DNA from: Rhynchopus sp. YZ270_cl-10
Taxonomy: Eukaryota; Euglenozoa; Diplonemea; Diplonemida; Diplonemidae
Length of the DNA stretch: 64,000 nt
Direction: 5' to 3'
Assembly (NCBI GenBank): GCA_964035575.1
Contig: OZ037908.1
Location: forward strand, 1,054,001-1,118,000
In this document: in pieces, positions 1 to 18,050 of the stretch
Position numbering within the stretch: position 1 is the stretch's first letter
Layout: the number at the start of each line of letters is the position of its first letter
Program-made: the position numbers and the translations under genes
The notes under the pieces: model-generated
What the model was told of the DNA's origin: nothing
Database searches by the model: none
What the model saw: only the letters and a program-made list of their open reading frames with translations

Positions 1-1
1 G

Positions 2-2608
2 GATGTGTCTTTGGAGGATGTGGTGCGTGCAGGGGAGCTTGTTGCATGCAGGATGCTGGAGACAAACGAGTGGCAGGGGACTGTGGGTGTGGCGTCGGAG
101 GTTCTTGATTCGCAGCACGGTGTGTGTGAGGCTGTGCGTGATGCGTGCTTCCGCTGCCTGCCGTTCCGGATTGAGGACTTTGGGGAGGAGCGGAGTGCGT
201 TCACGTTCCGGCACAAGTCGCTTGGGGAGCACCTTGCAGCACGGCGGCTTGCACGTGATCCAGCAGGGACACTGGGGACGCTGGTGCAACGGAGCTTCAG
301 CAAGGACTCGCAGCGTGTGCTTGGGTTCTTTGCGGCGCTGGTGTGTGGAGAAAGTGGGCTGTACGAACGTGCCAGCACTGAGCTGCTTGCGGCTGTGAAG
401 GCGACACGCGGCAGTGCAGGTGGAGATGCAGGTGTTAGTGGGGAGGGTGCTGTGACAGCAGGGTCGAATGCAGCAGCACTGCTGGCACGTGCACGCATCC
501 CTGTGAGTGGGGAGGACCTGAGCGGGATCCGTGTGTCGAACTGCGACCTGCGAGGGTCTCTGTTTGTGGAGACGGCGCTGACGGGCGCTTCCTTCTCGAA
601 CTGCTGGCTGGAGCACACTGAGTTCCACACCTGCGACATGGCTGGCACGATGCTGCCGGACTGCTCCCTTGGCACACCACTTCCAGTACTACAGGATACT
701 GCCAATGGTGTGGCACTGACACCTGATGGCAGTCAAATGGTAACAGCTGGCCTTAGAACTGTGGGTGTGTGGAGCATGTCTTCTGGGGAAGAAGTGATGG
801 TCCTGAAAGGACATTCATGGCAGCTCTGTGGAGTGACAGTAACACCTGACGGAACCCGCGTAGTTTCGTGCTCCGGTGATGAAACTGTGCGTGTGTGGGA
901 TCTGCACACTGGGGAGGCAGTGTTCGTCTTGGAAGGCCACGAAGATTGGGTGTGGGATGTGGCAGTCACTCCCGACAGTTCTAAAGTTGTTTCAATTTCT
1001 CGTGATAACAGCATCCGTGTGTGGGATCTCTCGACGGGGATGGAAGTGCTGGCAATACAGTCGCCTGGCAGTCGCAGCATGGTTATTACGAAGGATGGAA
1101 GTCAAATAGTGACATGCTCTGAGGAGGAGCTGTGCGTATGGGATCTGGTCACGGGGAAGCAGGAGATGCAGTGGCCTTGTTGTGTGAATACTTCGCATAC
1201 ACTGGCAGTCACTCCCGATGGATGCCATGTTGTTTCGTGCTGTGATGGCGCACATCTTTGGAACCTCTCCACTGGGGCAGAGGTGATGGTGTTCCATGCC
1301 GACGCTGAGTTGACAGCAGTGACAGTCACTCCCGATGGATGTCACGTGGTTGCTGGATCTGAGAGCGGCAATGTGCACGTTTGGGGAATTTCGACTGGGA
1401 AGGAGGTGACGGTGTTGCAAGGGCATACTTCTTGTGTGGATGCAGTGGCAGTGTCACCAGATGGATGCCACGTGGTTTCATGCTCCGACTGCGACGATAC
1501 CGTTCGAGTGTGGAACATGACGACCGGGAAGGAGACACCAGGTTTCGAAGGACTCTTAGGCGACTCTGTGGTGGTGGCCCCTGATGGATCTATCCTTTCG
1601 TACGGTGGCAAGAGGAACTCGATCTGGAGCACATCCACCGGCAGGCAGACAGAGGTAGTCGAAGCAGGGAAAACTAAGCCTGGTGATGCTGTTGCGGCTG
1701 TGTCCCGAGATGGCTCTCATGTAGTTTATTGCCCTTCCGACGCTGGCGAAAGGAGAGCGTGTGTGTGGGACGTTGCGACGGGGAAGGTGCGGCATTTGTT
1801 CACAGATTGCAGTGAGTTTGCGGTGTTCTTGAAACAGTCTGGAAGACTGCTTTCCTTGGCAATGTCTCCCGATGCATCTCACATGGTGACCTTGTCAAAG
1901 TCTTCAGAGGAGGGTAGCACTTACTGTACCTATGTGTGGAGCATGCCGACTGGGAAGAAGGTGTCAGTTTTTGCAGGAACTACGTCATGTCCCAACCGAG
2001 CGGTAGTGACTCCTGATGGAGTGCATGTGGTTTCGTGCTATAACTATGATAACACCGTACACATGTGGAAACTTCACACTGGAGAAAAGACGATGGTGTT
2101 CAAAGGACATACTGATGATGTCTGCGACGCAGTTGTGACTCGCGATGGATCTCGTCTTGTTTCATGCTCTCGCGACAAGACTGTGCGTGTGTGGGATGTT
2201 GCCAGTGGGAAGGAGGTCCTTTCCTTGAAGCATGATGATGGGGTGATAGTGTGGAGAGTAGCACTGACACCTGATGAAGCTCACGTGGTGTCGAGTAGTT
2301 GGGACAGTGTGTATGTGTGGAGCATGTCCACTGGTGAGAAGGTGGCAATGATCAGGGCATATTGTGCTGGTTTTTCCAGACTTGCTCTGAGCCCTGATGG
2401 ACGCGAAGTGATCTGTGCTTGCAGGGACAACACTGTGCGTGTGTGGACCATCTGCACTGGGGAAGATGGCACGATTGATGGGTTGCGGCTGAAGAGAGTG
2501 ATAGGTGTCCCTCCAACAGTTCCTCGTGCATTAGGCTGTCGCAATGCTGATGCTGTGGAACCTGAACTTGCGAGACGGATTATTTGTGCTGTCGAGGAGG
2601 AGGAGTGA
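2..2608 (+). CDS. NACHT-WD40 (NLR-like) protein copy A, 3' part only
   Basis: The reading frame is open from base 2 to the TGA at 2606-2608 and continues off the left edge. It is nearly identical to 15459-18050, the C-terminal part of the complete copy at 12134, so what is missing here is the ankyrin, ART and NACHT portion. Visible parts in order are the end of the NACHT-associated helical region (to about base 480), a short pentapeptide-repeat block (about 500-650: residues of the type LSGIRVSNCDLRGSLF), and 14 WD40 repeats (about 700-2480) that end in VWDL/VWSM-type strands. Fourteen repeats fit two seven-bladed propellers. The family role is a STAND sensor whose propeller binds a trigger. 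The substitutions that separate it from the sister copy fall mostly on propeller loop positions. The C-terminus ends in EEEE instead of the GR of copy B. Role is inferred; the domain calls are secure. Confidence 0.9.
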   Translation, partial: DVSLEDVVRAGELVACRMLETNEWQGTVGVASEVLDSQHGVCEAVRDACFRCLPFRIEDFGEERSAFTFRHKSLGEHLAARRLARDPAGTLGTLVQRSFSKDSQRVLGFFAALVCGESGLYERASTELLAAVKATRGSAGGDAGVSGEGAVTAGSNAAALLARARIPVSGEDLSGIRVSNCDLRGSLFVETALTGASFSNCWLEHTEFHTCDMAGTMLPDCSLGTPLPVLQDTANGVALTPDGSQMVTAGLRTVGVWSMSSGEEVMVLKGHSWQLCGVTVTPDGTRVVSCSGDETVRVWDLHTGEAVFVLEGHEDWVWDVAVTPDSSKVVSISRDNSIRVWDLSTGMEVLAIQSPGSRSMVITKDGSQIVTCSEEELCVWDLVTGKQEMQWPCCVNTSHTLAVTPDGCHVVSCCDGAHLWNLSTGAEVMVFHADAELTAVTVTPDGCHVVAGSESGNVHVWGISTGKEVTVLQGHTSCVDAVAVSPDGCHVVSCSDCDDTVRVWNMTTGKETPGFEGLLGDSVVVAPDGSILSYGGKRNSIWSTSTGRQTEVVEAGKTKPGDAVAAVSRDGSHVVYCPSDAGERRACVWDVATGKVRHLFTDCSEFAVFLKQSGRLLSLAMSPDASHMVTLSKSSEEGSTYCTYVWSMPTGKKVSVFAGTTSCPNRAVVTPDGVHVVSCYNYDNTVHMWKLHTGEKTMVFKGHTDDVCDAVVTRDGSRLVSCSRDKTVRVWDVASGKEVLSLKHDDGVIVWRVALTPDEAHVVSSSWDSVYVWSMSTGEKVAMIRAYCAGFSRLALSPDGREVICACRDNTVRVWTICTGEDGTIDGLRLKRVIGVPPTVPRALGCRNADAVEPELARRIICAVEEEE

Positions 2609-3665
2609 GTGCACTGTTCGTACTTGCTCTTTGTGTTTGCCTCTTTTCCAAGACGAATGCAGTCTGAGTGACGAGCACGAATGGTGTTGACACTGCCTCG
2701 TGGGGTGGTGCCCTCATGCCACTGCGGGTGCGTGTGCGAGGACAGAAGAGCGGCATATTCACACATCTTTTCCAAGATGTGTTGCAATTACACATGTTCT
2801 TTGACCACTTTGTTTTTGGAGTGTCACACACTGCCACTTCCACATCTGTACACTATTCATTTCCGACTTTGCTTTTCCCTGGGGTTTGGTGTTCTTGCTG
2901 TTTCGTTTTACCAAGGTGGAGCGTTGAGGAATTCCATATTTTTGTGTTGAATGATTGAGAGTTTCAGTGTTGCGATGTGGTTCTGCTTCGATGACTGGCA
3001 TGAGGGCTGTGTGCGTGTTAACCGTTATCAAGCCCAGAATTACAAAAAGCAGTGTTTTTTCTAGAGGGGGTGCGGGGGTGCGCGCGCACCCCCGTCAGAC
3101 TTGTTTACGCCCATGCTTTTGAAAATGTGTCAGTTGGGTAACCAGGGGGGTAATAACAAATATCTACTCCACTAATCGGCTCGAGAAAAAATGTCGTAAA
3201 TTCAGAGAGGGTTGTCGTTCGGTTCAAAACGCACGTTTTGAAGCGATCTGAGCCTTTTTTGCACCTTCAAATGCGAGAATCCGTTTTTGAAAAAGTGACT
3301 TTTTGGCTGATGTTGGCTGAGGGTGTGAAATGACCATACCAGGTCCGAAAAAAATAGGGTCGATAATTTTTGGATTGGATTGGGGTTTTCAAAATAAGCC
3401 CCTCTCTCACCCCCATCATCCACCAACCCACCTCTCACAGAAACCTGCGGCATTTCCCCCCCAACGTTGAAAACTTAGCATCCCCCTTAAAAGAACACTA
3501 AACTTCTCATTCTCACATTATCCCTTCCCCTTATGACGCCTCCTTCTTGAAACCTTCCCCAAAGATTTTGAAATCTTTGGAAACTTCTTCCCTTTTTGGA
3601 GGTTTTATCAAAGCACCGTTTGGCTTTTTCTCTTTTTTTTTTTTTGTATTTTTTCCCCATTCGAC
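2609..3665. other. spacer: duplicated 3' flank plus dispersed-repeat copy
   Basis: The first ~420 bases match 18051-18480 downstream of the sister NACHT-WD40 gene, so the duplication unit includes the 3' flank. Similarity stops near 3020. Bases 3163-3240 belong to a dispersed repeat with a second copy at about 44937-45020 (shared blocks TCTACTCCACTAA and TTCGGTTC). The last 150 bases are T-rich up to the start codon of the next gene. No coding region is supported. Confidence 0.6.
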
Positions 3666-6600
3666 ATGGCACCTGATGCATGCTTCATATTTTTGGCACT
3701 GCTTTCTTCACATATCTTCTGCAATGCGGTTCTTGTATCAGTAGACACGACCATCACACTTGAGGACACGAAAGCCACCTTCCCCAGCAGCGACCGCGTT
3801 GTTTTCACTGCATACCAGGGGAACCTTTTTCTTGGCACCGAAACCGGGGTGGGTCTGCTGCTTCTTAGCCACGGCGACACGGACACACGATTCACAGAGC
3901 GTTCCGTGAGCAACACCTATGGCAGGGAAGGGGTACTCACAGCGAACATCGCTGTCGGCAGCGCCGGGGGCGTATACTACCAACTTCTCCGGGAGGGGGT
4001 GGTCTATCAGATCGACATCAGCAAGATCGTGGAGTCCGATTTCACTGCGGCGACCGTTGTGAAGGCTGCTGTCGAAACCTCGTGTACAGACATCACAGCG
4101 ACCGCAACCTGGGATAAGGTGGTGTGCGGGTCTTCCGGCATTGCAGACAGCGCGTTGAAATACGACCTCCGGACTGTCTTGAATATGATGGATGCGAGCG
4201 GGACGCCGCAACTATATTATTTCACGACAGATACGTTGTCAGGCATTGTGGACCAAACAGCACAGTGCAGTAAGGTGGCAGCACAGTTGAAAAACTACTT
4301 TTATGCGTGCGGAAAAAATGGGTTGCTACGGGTCAATGCGTATGATACTACATACGAATATACGTTGTTCTCCGCAACAGAGACGGCATCGACAGACTAC
4401 ACCGAGGTCGACTGCAACGGCGGCCTCTGCGTCGCGCTCAACTCCAAAACCATTGAACTCTGGGACGCAGATGAGTCCGGCAACACCTTCTCCACAACCG
4501 CGATCCTCTCAAGCTATCTCGTGGACGCCGCAGTCTCCGACGTTCGTCTCGAAAGCACTGCAACCTCCGTGGACACATTGCTCTACATCACCTACATCTC
4601 CTCCGGCCACATCTACTTCCTTTACATCGCAGACAAACACAAAATGGTTCTCGAAAAGGTTCTAAAATGCGACTCCTGTGAATACCACGGCGCGCTTCTC
4701 CTAGGGGATTGGATGTACACAAAACGGCAGGAGGAGGCAACAAAAGAGTGGAAGGTGTCTGCACGGAAGCTTCTTTTGTCTGGCTCTTTAACCCCATGGG
4801 TGGATGGGGTAATCAGCGTTTCTGGGTCGGATTTTGTGTATGAAAACAAATCGCGGCTTGCGACGGACAAAGATGGAAACCTCGCTGCCACCATCGGGTC
4901 TGTGGTGCATGGTAGCATACTGTACGTCGCAGCAGGGGTTGGTATGGAGCAGTACTCCATCCCAGACTATCAGACCACCTTCACCTCTCTTGGCACGGCA
5001 TCCCCTCGGGAAACCACATCCATCACGCTTCTCAAGAAGGTCGAGCATGCAGGGGTGTGGTACCTTCTTGAGGTCCACGGAACCAGAATTGTCATTCTCA
5101 AATTAACCGAATCTGGTTCAACCGCGTTTCTTACGGTACAACCTTCTGCGACAGCGAATGTGATGGGGGTCGCAGTGTTGGACGGTGCATTGTACGCTAC
5201 CGGGGCGGATACAAAAACGTTTACTCCGTGCAGATATCCCAATGTGTTTACTGCGGTGCAGTCTGGGTGCATTGCGATTGTTCGGCCGACCGTAACGTAT
5301 ACGGGGTGTGGTGAAACAGATGTATCCCCGGCAACCAATTTGCTGTACATACCGTGCACCTCTGGTGTCGTAATATGGTCCGCTTCGGCTGAAACCGAAA
5401 CCTTTGCGAAGACCACAACGTACGACGCGGTGCGCTGCCACGCAGCGCTGTGCTATGCATGGGGTGGGACCACAGTGGATGTCTGGGACGCTACGCAAAG
5501 TGATTTGACATACCTCACCCGGATGCCCGCCTTTCCCGACACCGTCGTCGACACTGCCGTTGACACCGAAGACAGCAACCCTGGAATATTTCTCGTTGCA
5601 ACAACCAATGCAGTGTATTACTTCGCCACCTCCGACCGCAAGGAGATTACCAGCAAGGCCTTACCCGACGCTGCCTCTGTGTATTCTATGTCGCTTCTCG
5701 GTGGTCAAATATTCTTTTTGATATATTACACCCAAGCGGACTCATATTGTCGATACCAGGAGGTTACGGTGTATCCTTCGTCCTCAGTACCTACCGACGC
5801 TCCAGAGACAAACCCTCCAAAGACCCAACCACCCCCGACGTTAACCCCAACAGACGCACCACCGACACCATCACCACCGATCCCCCCGACCGAGACCCCG
5901 CCTATCCCCCCTACAGACCCGCCGATGACAGCGGCACCTCCCACAGAGAGCCCGCCAACGGAGGCGCCTTTGACTATGGCACCGGAGACAGAGGCGCCGA
6001 AGAAGATTCCTGAGAAGACGGTGGCGCCGGAAACGGCGCCACCGTTAACCCTCGCTCCGACAGATGCACCACCGACCGATCCACCCGAGACACCAATCCC
6101 GCTCACCCCGACCCCTCCGTTGTCGCAGCTTGCCGGCTTCTCTCCGGTGGTTCCAGAGGTGGCGACGCTCGCTGCGCTGATTGACCGCGAGGTGGCTGCA
6201 GTGCAGGGCGCCTTAGATGCGGACGACCTGAACACCGCAAAGAAACTCTACTCTACAGGGTCGAACGCATATTTGGGGGTGCAAACCTTAAAGGATCTTG
6301 CAATGGGAGTGATTGGGGAGAGCCCTACTTTCACCTTATACTCAGAGCATTGGGGGTCAGTGGAGTACGCAGACCACTACATTTCAGATGCCCTGGAAGG
6401 TACCGGGAGGTATACCAGAGCGCCTTCTGTTGCCAGATCTGCCGCAGCGAGGTCTGGGGTGCGACTGCATGCAATCTGGATGGGGGTGGTGCGAGAAGTG
6501 GAAACAGCGGGCTCTCTTTGCAACACTACAGGGCAACTCCATCTGGACAGAGCGTGGGGGTACTACGCCGGATCTTTGGAAGGCGCCGTCGGAGCTGGTC

Positions 6601-9428
6601 TTGGCATTCAAATCAAAGCTTTGTCCGAAGAGATCGGATGGTATTATGGTGTAAAAGGAGGACCCAGAAAAACTGCGTCGGTGACGGATGACGTTCTCGC
6701 GCTTTTTCTCTCCGCGCAAAAGCTTCTGCAGGAGAAACGGTGTCCAGAGGTGGCTGGGGTGGTGAAAAAGATTGTGTCGCAGCTGACGGTGCCTCTTCTG
6801 CAGGGGGTAGTGCACTATGCTCATAAGGTGGCGGGAAGTGCGGGGCGGGGTGCAGAGGTATTGCAGGACCCGCAGCAAAGCAAGGCGTTTGCGTGGTCGT
6901 ACACGGCGGCGGTGTTGCCGTTGGTGCGGAGGTGCAGCCGGTTTGCAAGCGATTCCTTGCAACTCTACCTCGCATATGACAGTACAGAGTCCCTACGTGA
7001 CGGTGTCGGCCAAATTGTCTCCACCTTAGAAACTGTCTACCAATGTCTCGGTGTGAAGTGCAGTGAGGTAGGTGGGCATTTTGCGGGTAGTGGGATGGAT
7101 GCATATGAAGGTGGTATCGTGCCCTGTACGGACCCGACCCTGCCGCCCGCAGTGAAGGCGATGCAGCTGCGTGTCGAGGCTAGTGCCGTCGCGTCCTCGA
7201 AGATTCACGAAGAGGAGGAGGGCCTGCAGTTTAGTGTGTTCGTGGATGGGACGCACCTTGGTGTGCCAGATGGTCGTGTGCAGGTGGAGATGGGGTGGGA
7301 AGGTGCAGCAAGCTTGCAGCGTGGAGGGCAAACCTGCATGGGGTATCCTTGCGTGACTTTGGTATGGAAAAAAATGAGAGTTTTCTTTTGTCACCTTGTG
7401 AAGGAGGAAATAGAAACAAAGCATTTTGAACACACTCTGCGGTTCTGAGGGACGAACCGCGCTGCAGCCCACGCCTTTCCAAACCTTCACCCACAACCTC
7501 CCCCATTGTGTGATGAGTCTTAACGTTTCTGTTTCTCAATTTAAAACAAAACACATCCAACACAAACAACAGAAAACCAACACAAACCCTTCTAAGTCTC
7601 CGCGAGGCAGTGCAGCAACGTCGCTACGCAATTCTGGGTTTGCCTTGGCAACGGTATACACTTGCAAACCTTCCCTTTTCATTGACAACAGCAAAAACCC
7701 CCCACCACCCCAATACAGATCACAACCCTCACCACCACGCTCTCCGAGGTGCGCATTGTGCTGAAGGATGCGAACTTCCGTGCCTATTCACCGCTGTCCG
7801 AGCAGCTCACAGTACGACTCTCCAAATGGGCGTTCCTCGAGGAGGAACGGGAGGCCATCTGCAGCATCTCCGCCCTCTGTGACTGTGACACCCCTATGGG
7901 CGGCTGCACCTTACAGGTTACCTTGAAAAGCCAACGACCGTTGGAGACGCTAGGAGAAAGCGTTCCCGAAACAGCGCGGGCCCCAGCCGCAGCTACGGTG
8001 CTGGCGGCAAGCACATTACTCCCTGCGTCTGCAAATGCGGGAGCGGGTTTTGTGAGATTATCGGTTTTGACAAAAATCGCGCTTTGCCCGAACACAGAGG
8101 AGGATGAGATTGACCCTACCCTGAACCCTTTGGGGCTCAGATTTGGCTCGAAAAACCGTGAAGCAAATGGCGCTGTTGTAGGGTCAGAGGTGTTAATTGG
8201 GGGGCTTCTGGTGTTGTGTTTCTTCGCAGTGTTGGTGTTGTATAGCTGCAGGCGGATTTCCGACCCTGATAAGGTGGACCACACTTTCGCCACCCTTCCC
8301 TCCACACTCAATGCAATACCGCATGCCATGGCCAAAGCGAGGCTCGGATGGATCATAGTACCAGTATCCTTCCTCTATGGGGGTGCGGTCGCAGCGGGGT
8401 TCGGTGCGATCCTTTATTCAGAATTTTTATATCAGATTTTGGGTGCTGTTGATGTGGTGTTAGGTGTTACCGTGCCGGTGTATTGTATATTCGCGCTTCG
8501 GAGGATAACACAAAACACAACGTATGTTACTGAAGAGAGAAAATCGTTTGAGGCGGAGGTGAGAGGAGGAGGGGTTGAAGCTGATGGGAGAAGCTGTGTA
8601 CGGCGTGCGGTCTCTTTAATGGGGTGGGGCTGCGGGACGGAATGGATACCATGTGATGGGAAAGAGGATTGGTTTGATCTACATCACCTATTATTTGATG
8701 GGTATTCGCGGAGATGCCGTTTTTTTGCGGTTTTTGAACAAATGTTGACCATTCTTCTCGCTGCAGTTTCCGCTTGGGAGCCCGAAACCCGAACCGACTG
8801 TCGTACCCAAGGATACGCAGCGGTTTCCCTTCTCGGCATTCTGTTCCTCTCTCTCGTGGGGCTGCGTCCGTACCTTGCGCCGTATGAGACCTTAATGGAT
8901 AGTCTGGTTGCAGGAGTGGAAGCTGCGATGATGGTGTGTGTGCTTGTCTCTCTCAAGGTTGAGGATCCGGCAGGGCATTGGTCGGTGGAGGCGGTTCCAA
9001 CACTACAGCAAGCTGCACTGATCCTGATTTTATCAAAATTCGCGCTGGATATGACGATTTTTGTCATAGACGAATACCAGACGTGGTTGGAGTCTCGGAG
9101 AACCCTGCCCTTCATTTTACACCTCTTTTGCGGCTGCTGGGCCTCTGACTACATCCCAATCGAGCACGAAGACTTCTCCGTTCAGGTAGACTTCGACATC
9201 GTTCTGAAGGGGGGAACAGATGAAAGAGGGGGTGTGGAGGAGGAAGGGGAGGAGGGCGGGAAGCATTCCAAAGAAGGGGGCGGGAGCACGCTGAGCTGCG
9301 GGGGGTCGCAGATTCGGATGCTGGAGCTGAGCGACAGTGGGGTGGATGGGGGGTGCACGCTGCACAGCCCGACAGCAGGGTGGCCCCAGCAGAAGGGCGA
9401 GACGAACATATTGCTGACGTCCCCATGA
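3666..9428 (+). CDS. giant surface protein 1 (signal peptide, propeller, P/T stalk, FEA-like domain, 7 TM)
   Basis: Three exons are supported by comparison with the paralogues at 24762 and 51028: 3666-7361, 7573-7653 and 7719-9428, all phase 0, giving about 1828 aa. The introns are 211 and 65 bp with donors GTATGG and GTATAC and acceptors ACAG. The start is the first ATG before a hydrophobic signal peptide (MAPDACFIFLALLSSHIFC). Residues ~25-700 contain two related halves, each with a C-x5-C...WDA block (VDCNGGLC...IELWDA; VRCHAALC...VDVWDA), probably a propeller. Residues ~700-820 are a Thr/Pro-rich stalk. Residues ~823-1165 are a helical domain with [13 protein letters not shown] and VPLLQGVVHYAH, resembling algal FEA proteins. 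A beta domain with Cys spans the exon 1-3 junctions. Seven hydrophobic helices follow (about 1410-1715), then an acidic, Gly-rich tail. Function is unknown; a surface receptor or metal/nutrient binder is inferred. Confidence 0.85.
7362..7572 (+). other. intron 1 of giant surface gene 1
   Basis: The donor GTATGG follows the codons for PCVTL and the acceptor CAACAG precedes the 81-nt exon. The position and phase 0 are identical in all three paralogues. Translation through the intron gives a short non-conserved tail and a stop, which supports removal. Confidence 0.8.
7654..7718 (+). other. intron 2 of giant surface gene 1
   Basis: A 65 bp intron with donor GTATAC and acceptor ATACAG. It follows the 27-residue exon that carries AATSLRN, conserved in all three paralogues. 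Exon 3 begins ITTL, as in gene 2. Confidence 0.75.
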
Positions 9429-12133
9429 TACACAAAGTACTACAACGAAATGCAATGCAAAACAAGAGTAGCAAAAACAAAAACAAAAACAAAAACAAAA
9501 ACAAAGTTGAAGCAAAACTTTTTCAAGTCCCCATGATACGAGAGAAGGTGGGGGATGTGGAAAGTGATCGCTACTTCGAGAGCATTGCATTGTGCCTTAT
9601 TCCAGGCGCCGTTCGTGTCGTCCTTTGGAGAGCATTCATAATGAAGTGGGCTGGAGAATGGAAAGGGAAATGTGAAGTCATGGGGGGGGGGGGGGGGGGG
9701 GAGGGAGGGGGGTTTTTTTGTTTGAAAATTTGAAAAATTCAGTGCTTTTTTAGGGGAATTCCTGCAAATCCTGTGATTTGTTGTGTTGTGGGTGATGGTG
9801 TGGTCAGAAGACTCTGTTTTTTTTTTCCGCGTGTTGTAAAAATGAAAAATGTTTTGCACGAAAAACGGAGATTCACACAGGGGAGGGTAGGCCATATGCA
9901 CGCAGACCGGAGTAGGTTGTTTTTATTCATGGCTTTGTGCGATTGAAAAAAGGTGTATTTTTTTGAATGTCAATCAGGTTTGTTATTCAGTATGTTCTTG
10001 TTTTTTTAACTTTGTGCGGTTGCTTTTATTTTTGTGATCAAGGTGACCAAGCATGAGAGGCTTAGGTTCATCACACAAACTATTCTCTTATTGTTAGTGC
10101 CTGCGTCCCGGAGAAGTGTTTGCTATCAACTTCACTTTGTTTTGTTGTTTGTGTTTTTTTTTTAGTAGTCAGTAGGTTCATCTTACAAATAGTTAACAGA
10201 TGAGTTCAGTTCAGCGTACAAATTTTTTTTACTCAGGTAGCTACGTTCCTAAAGGCGATCGTATGCTAATTGTCAAGGCTGTCCTTCCAGACGCATTGCC
10301 AAAGCGACCGCGTGGGTGTGGATTTATGATTGAAATTTCATTATTGCAGTCCAGGGAGGGTTCCCCCCGGCTACCGGGCGAGGTCTCTTCCAAATCCGTA
10401 CCCCAGTTTCCGAGGGGGGGCTCATGGCTTCACTGCTCCAGCAGGGCCCTCCACACACTGTATTGTGCCTGCATTCAGCACCCAGCATTCCCAGCACCTT
10501 TTACCCTCAGGCAGACCTTCATAGAGTTTTCAAGAGGAGTGCCACAAAAGGGATCCCGGGGTGTGAGTTAACGTCCAGCCCCAGGAAGGTTTATTTATTT
10601 TTTGTTCAGTTTTGTTGTGAGTTATCTTTCCACATTGACCCTCTTTTTTGTTTTGTTTTTTTTTGTTTTTACGGGAGAATAAAACCAAACCCCGCGCTCC
10701 ACTTTGAAGATGCTACAATGCTTCAAAACGTTTTTCTTTGTTATCAATGCTTCTTCTGAGCCAAGAAAAAAACTTTTTTTTCGTTCGCGAGTTTGTTTTG
10801 CATCTTTCGCAGTTTTACAAACTCTTTTTCTTTTTTTTGCCACAAAGCAGGAGTTACGCAACCTTGTTTTTTATTATTGGAGTTCCACAAAACCCTCTTA
10901 CCGACGAAGGGTTTAGGTTCATCCACTCTAGCGTGGTCTGCACACAGTTGACACCTCACCTGTCACTCCGTTTCGAGGACCTTTTTTAGGTCGTATAAGG
11001 TGACTAAAGCACGAGAGGCTTAGGATCATCTTATAAACTTTTCTTTTAGCCCAACCAGACCCCTACCTCACACAGGACTAATTACCCTGTGTTCGCAATG
11101 CTCCCCGTTTTTTTTTTCATCTGGCTGAGGAGTGGGAAACGGGAGTACGCACACATCCGACAAAAACCACGAAATGGATTGTAGGACTGCATGGGTTGGA
11201 GACCCGGTCATATTCCAAGGTTTACTGTTCACGAGCGGGCTTTTTGTATTTCAAGCCAAGGTTTGTTTTCATCCTCTTCCCACAACTCACAACGTAATGG
11301 GGATCAATGCTCGGATGCCAAAAACTCCAGGTGAAGATAGTTTTAGGTTTTTGTGAAAATACTTTTTCATGTTTCGGGGGAGTACATGTTACACCCTTTT
11401 TAATGTCTACGTGTTTTGCCCAACATAGTACGTATATGAATTACACGCAGATGTTTCAGACTCGTTCTCTTACTCTCTTTTCCCTTACCTGAATTTCTTC
11501 TTCTTTTCACTTTTCTTTCGGAATCTTCGCTCGCACGCCGCTCTCTCTCTCTCTCTCTCGTCTCCCTGCACAGTGTGCTGTGCACAACAGCACTGTGCTT
11601 GGGCAGAGGGGGCGTGAGAGTGTCCGCGAGGCCTAACCAAAGGAGGTTCTTTGCTCTACTTTCGCTTTTTTTCTCTTTTTTCGAAAAAAAAAAAATTGTT
11701 GGAGTGTACTGTGTGCAAGGCTCCGTTGTCTTTTTCTACATCAATACCACATTCCTTTGTTCTCTCGGAGCTGACCAAGCACAGCGAGACTCAGGGAACA
11801 TCTTGGCTTTTTATTTTTTCTTTTTACGTGAACCAGGAGGGTCCATGAGATCCTCGAAAAAAAAAGACGGGCAAGAGTGCAGTTTAGGATAATTGTTTCC
11901 CCCCCCCTCCCCGCCACGCCTTTGGATGCGAAGTGACTTAGTGCATCTTCGGAAGTTAGCAATCCCAGCATTCTCGCCTTGCAGTGAGTGGATCGTGACG
12001 TGGGGATTCCCTCAGAAGTGGGTTTCCTGCAGGATTTCGTGTTTTTTTTCTTCTCCTCCTTCCCACAACACACAAACAGGGACACCACACCAACCTGTGT
12101 GAATAAACACAACACACATTTTCTTTCGGAAGG
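9429..12133. other. repeat-rich spacer
   Basis: No gene is supported. Contents: an AAAAAC microsatellite at about 9472-9503, a run of G at about 9684-9701, copies of the dispersed hairpin repeat R1 at 10041 and 10999 and a worn copy at about 11768, a fragment of the structured repeat R2 at about 10099-10145, a repeat shared with 39733-39842 at 10231-10320 (GTAGCTACGTTCCT), a repeat R3 copy at about 11160-11270 (ending in GGGCTTTTTGTATTTCAAGC), and a TC microsatellite at about 11538-11561. The last 200 bases before the next ATG are T/C then CA-rich, as expected for a 5' leader. Confidence 0.6.
10999..11048 (+). repeat. dispersed hairpin repeat R1
   Basis: One of at least six clear copies (10041, 10999, 23163, 33609, 38437, 62977; worn copies ~11768, 34054, 45901, 29416). 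The core begins GGTGACTAAGC, has a six-base stem CTAAGC/GCTTAG with a seven-base loop, then GATCATCTTATAAAC and a T-rich tail. All clear copies are in the + orientation. Confidence 0.75.

Positions 12134-18050
<5,917 letters not shown>

Noticed and set aside
10200-10571. 123-residue plus frame in the spacer
   Set aside because: It begins inside dispersed repeats, has no recognisable domain, and no paralogue in the window supports it.
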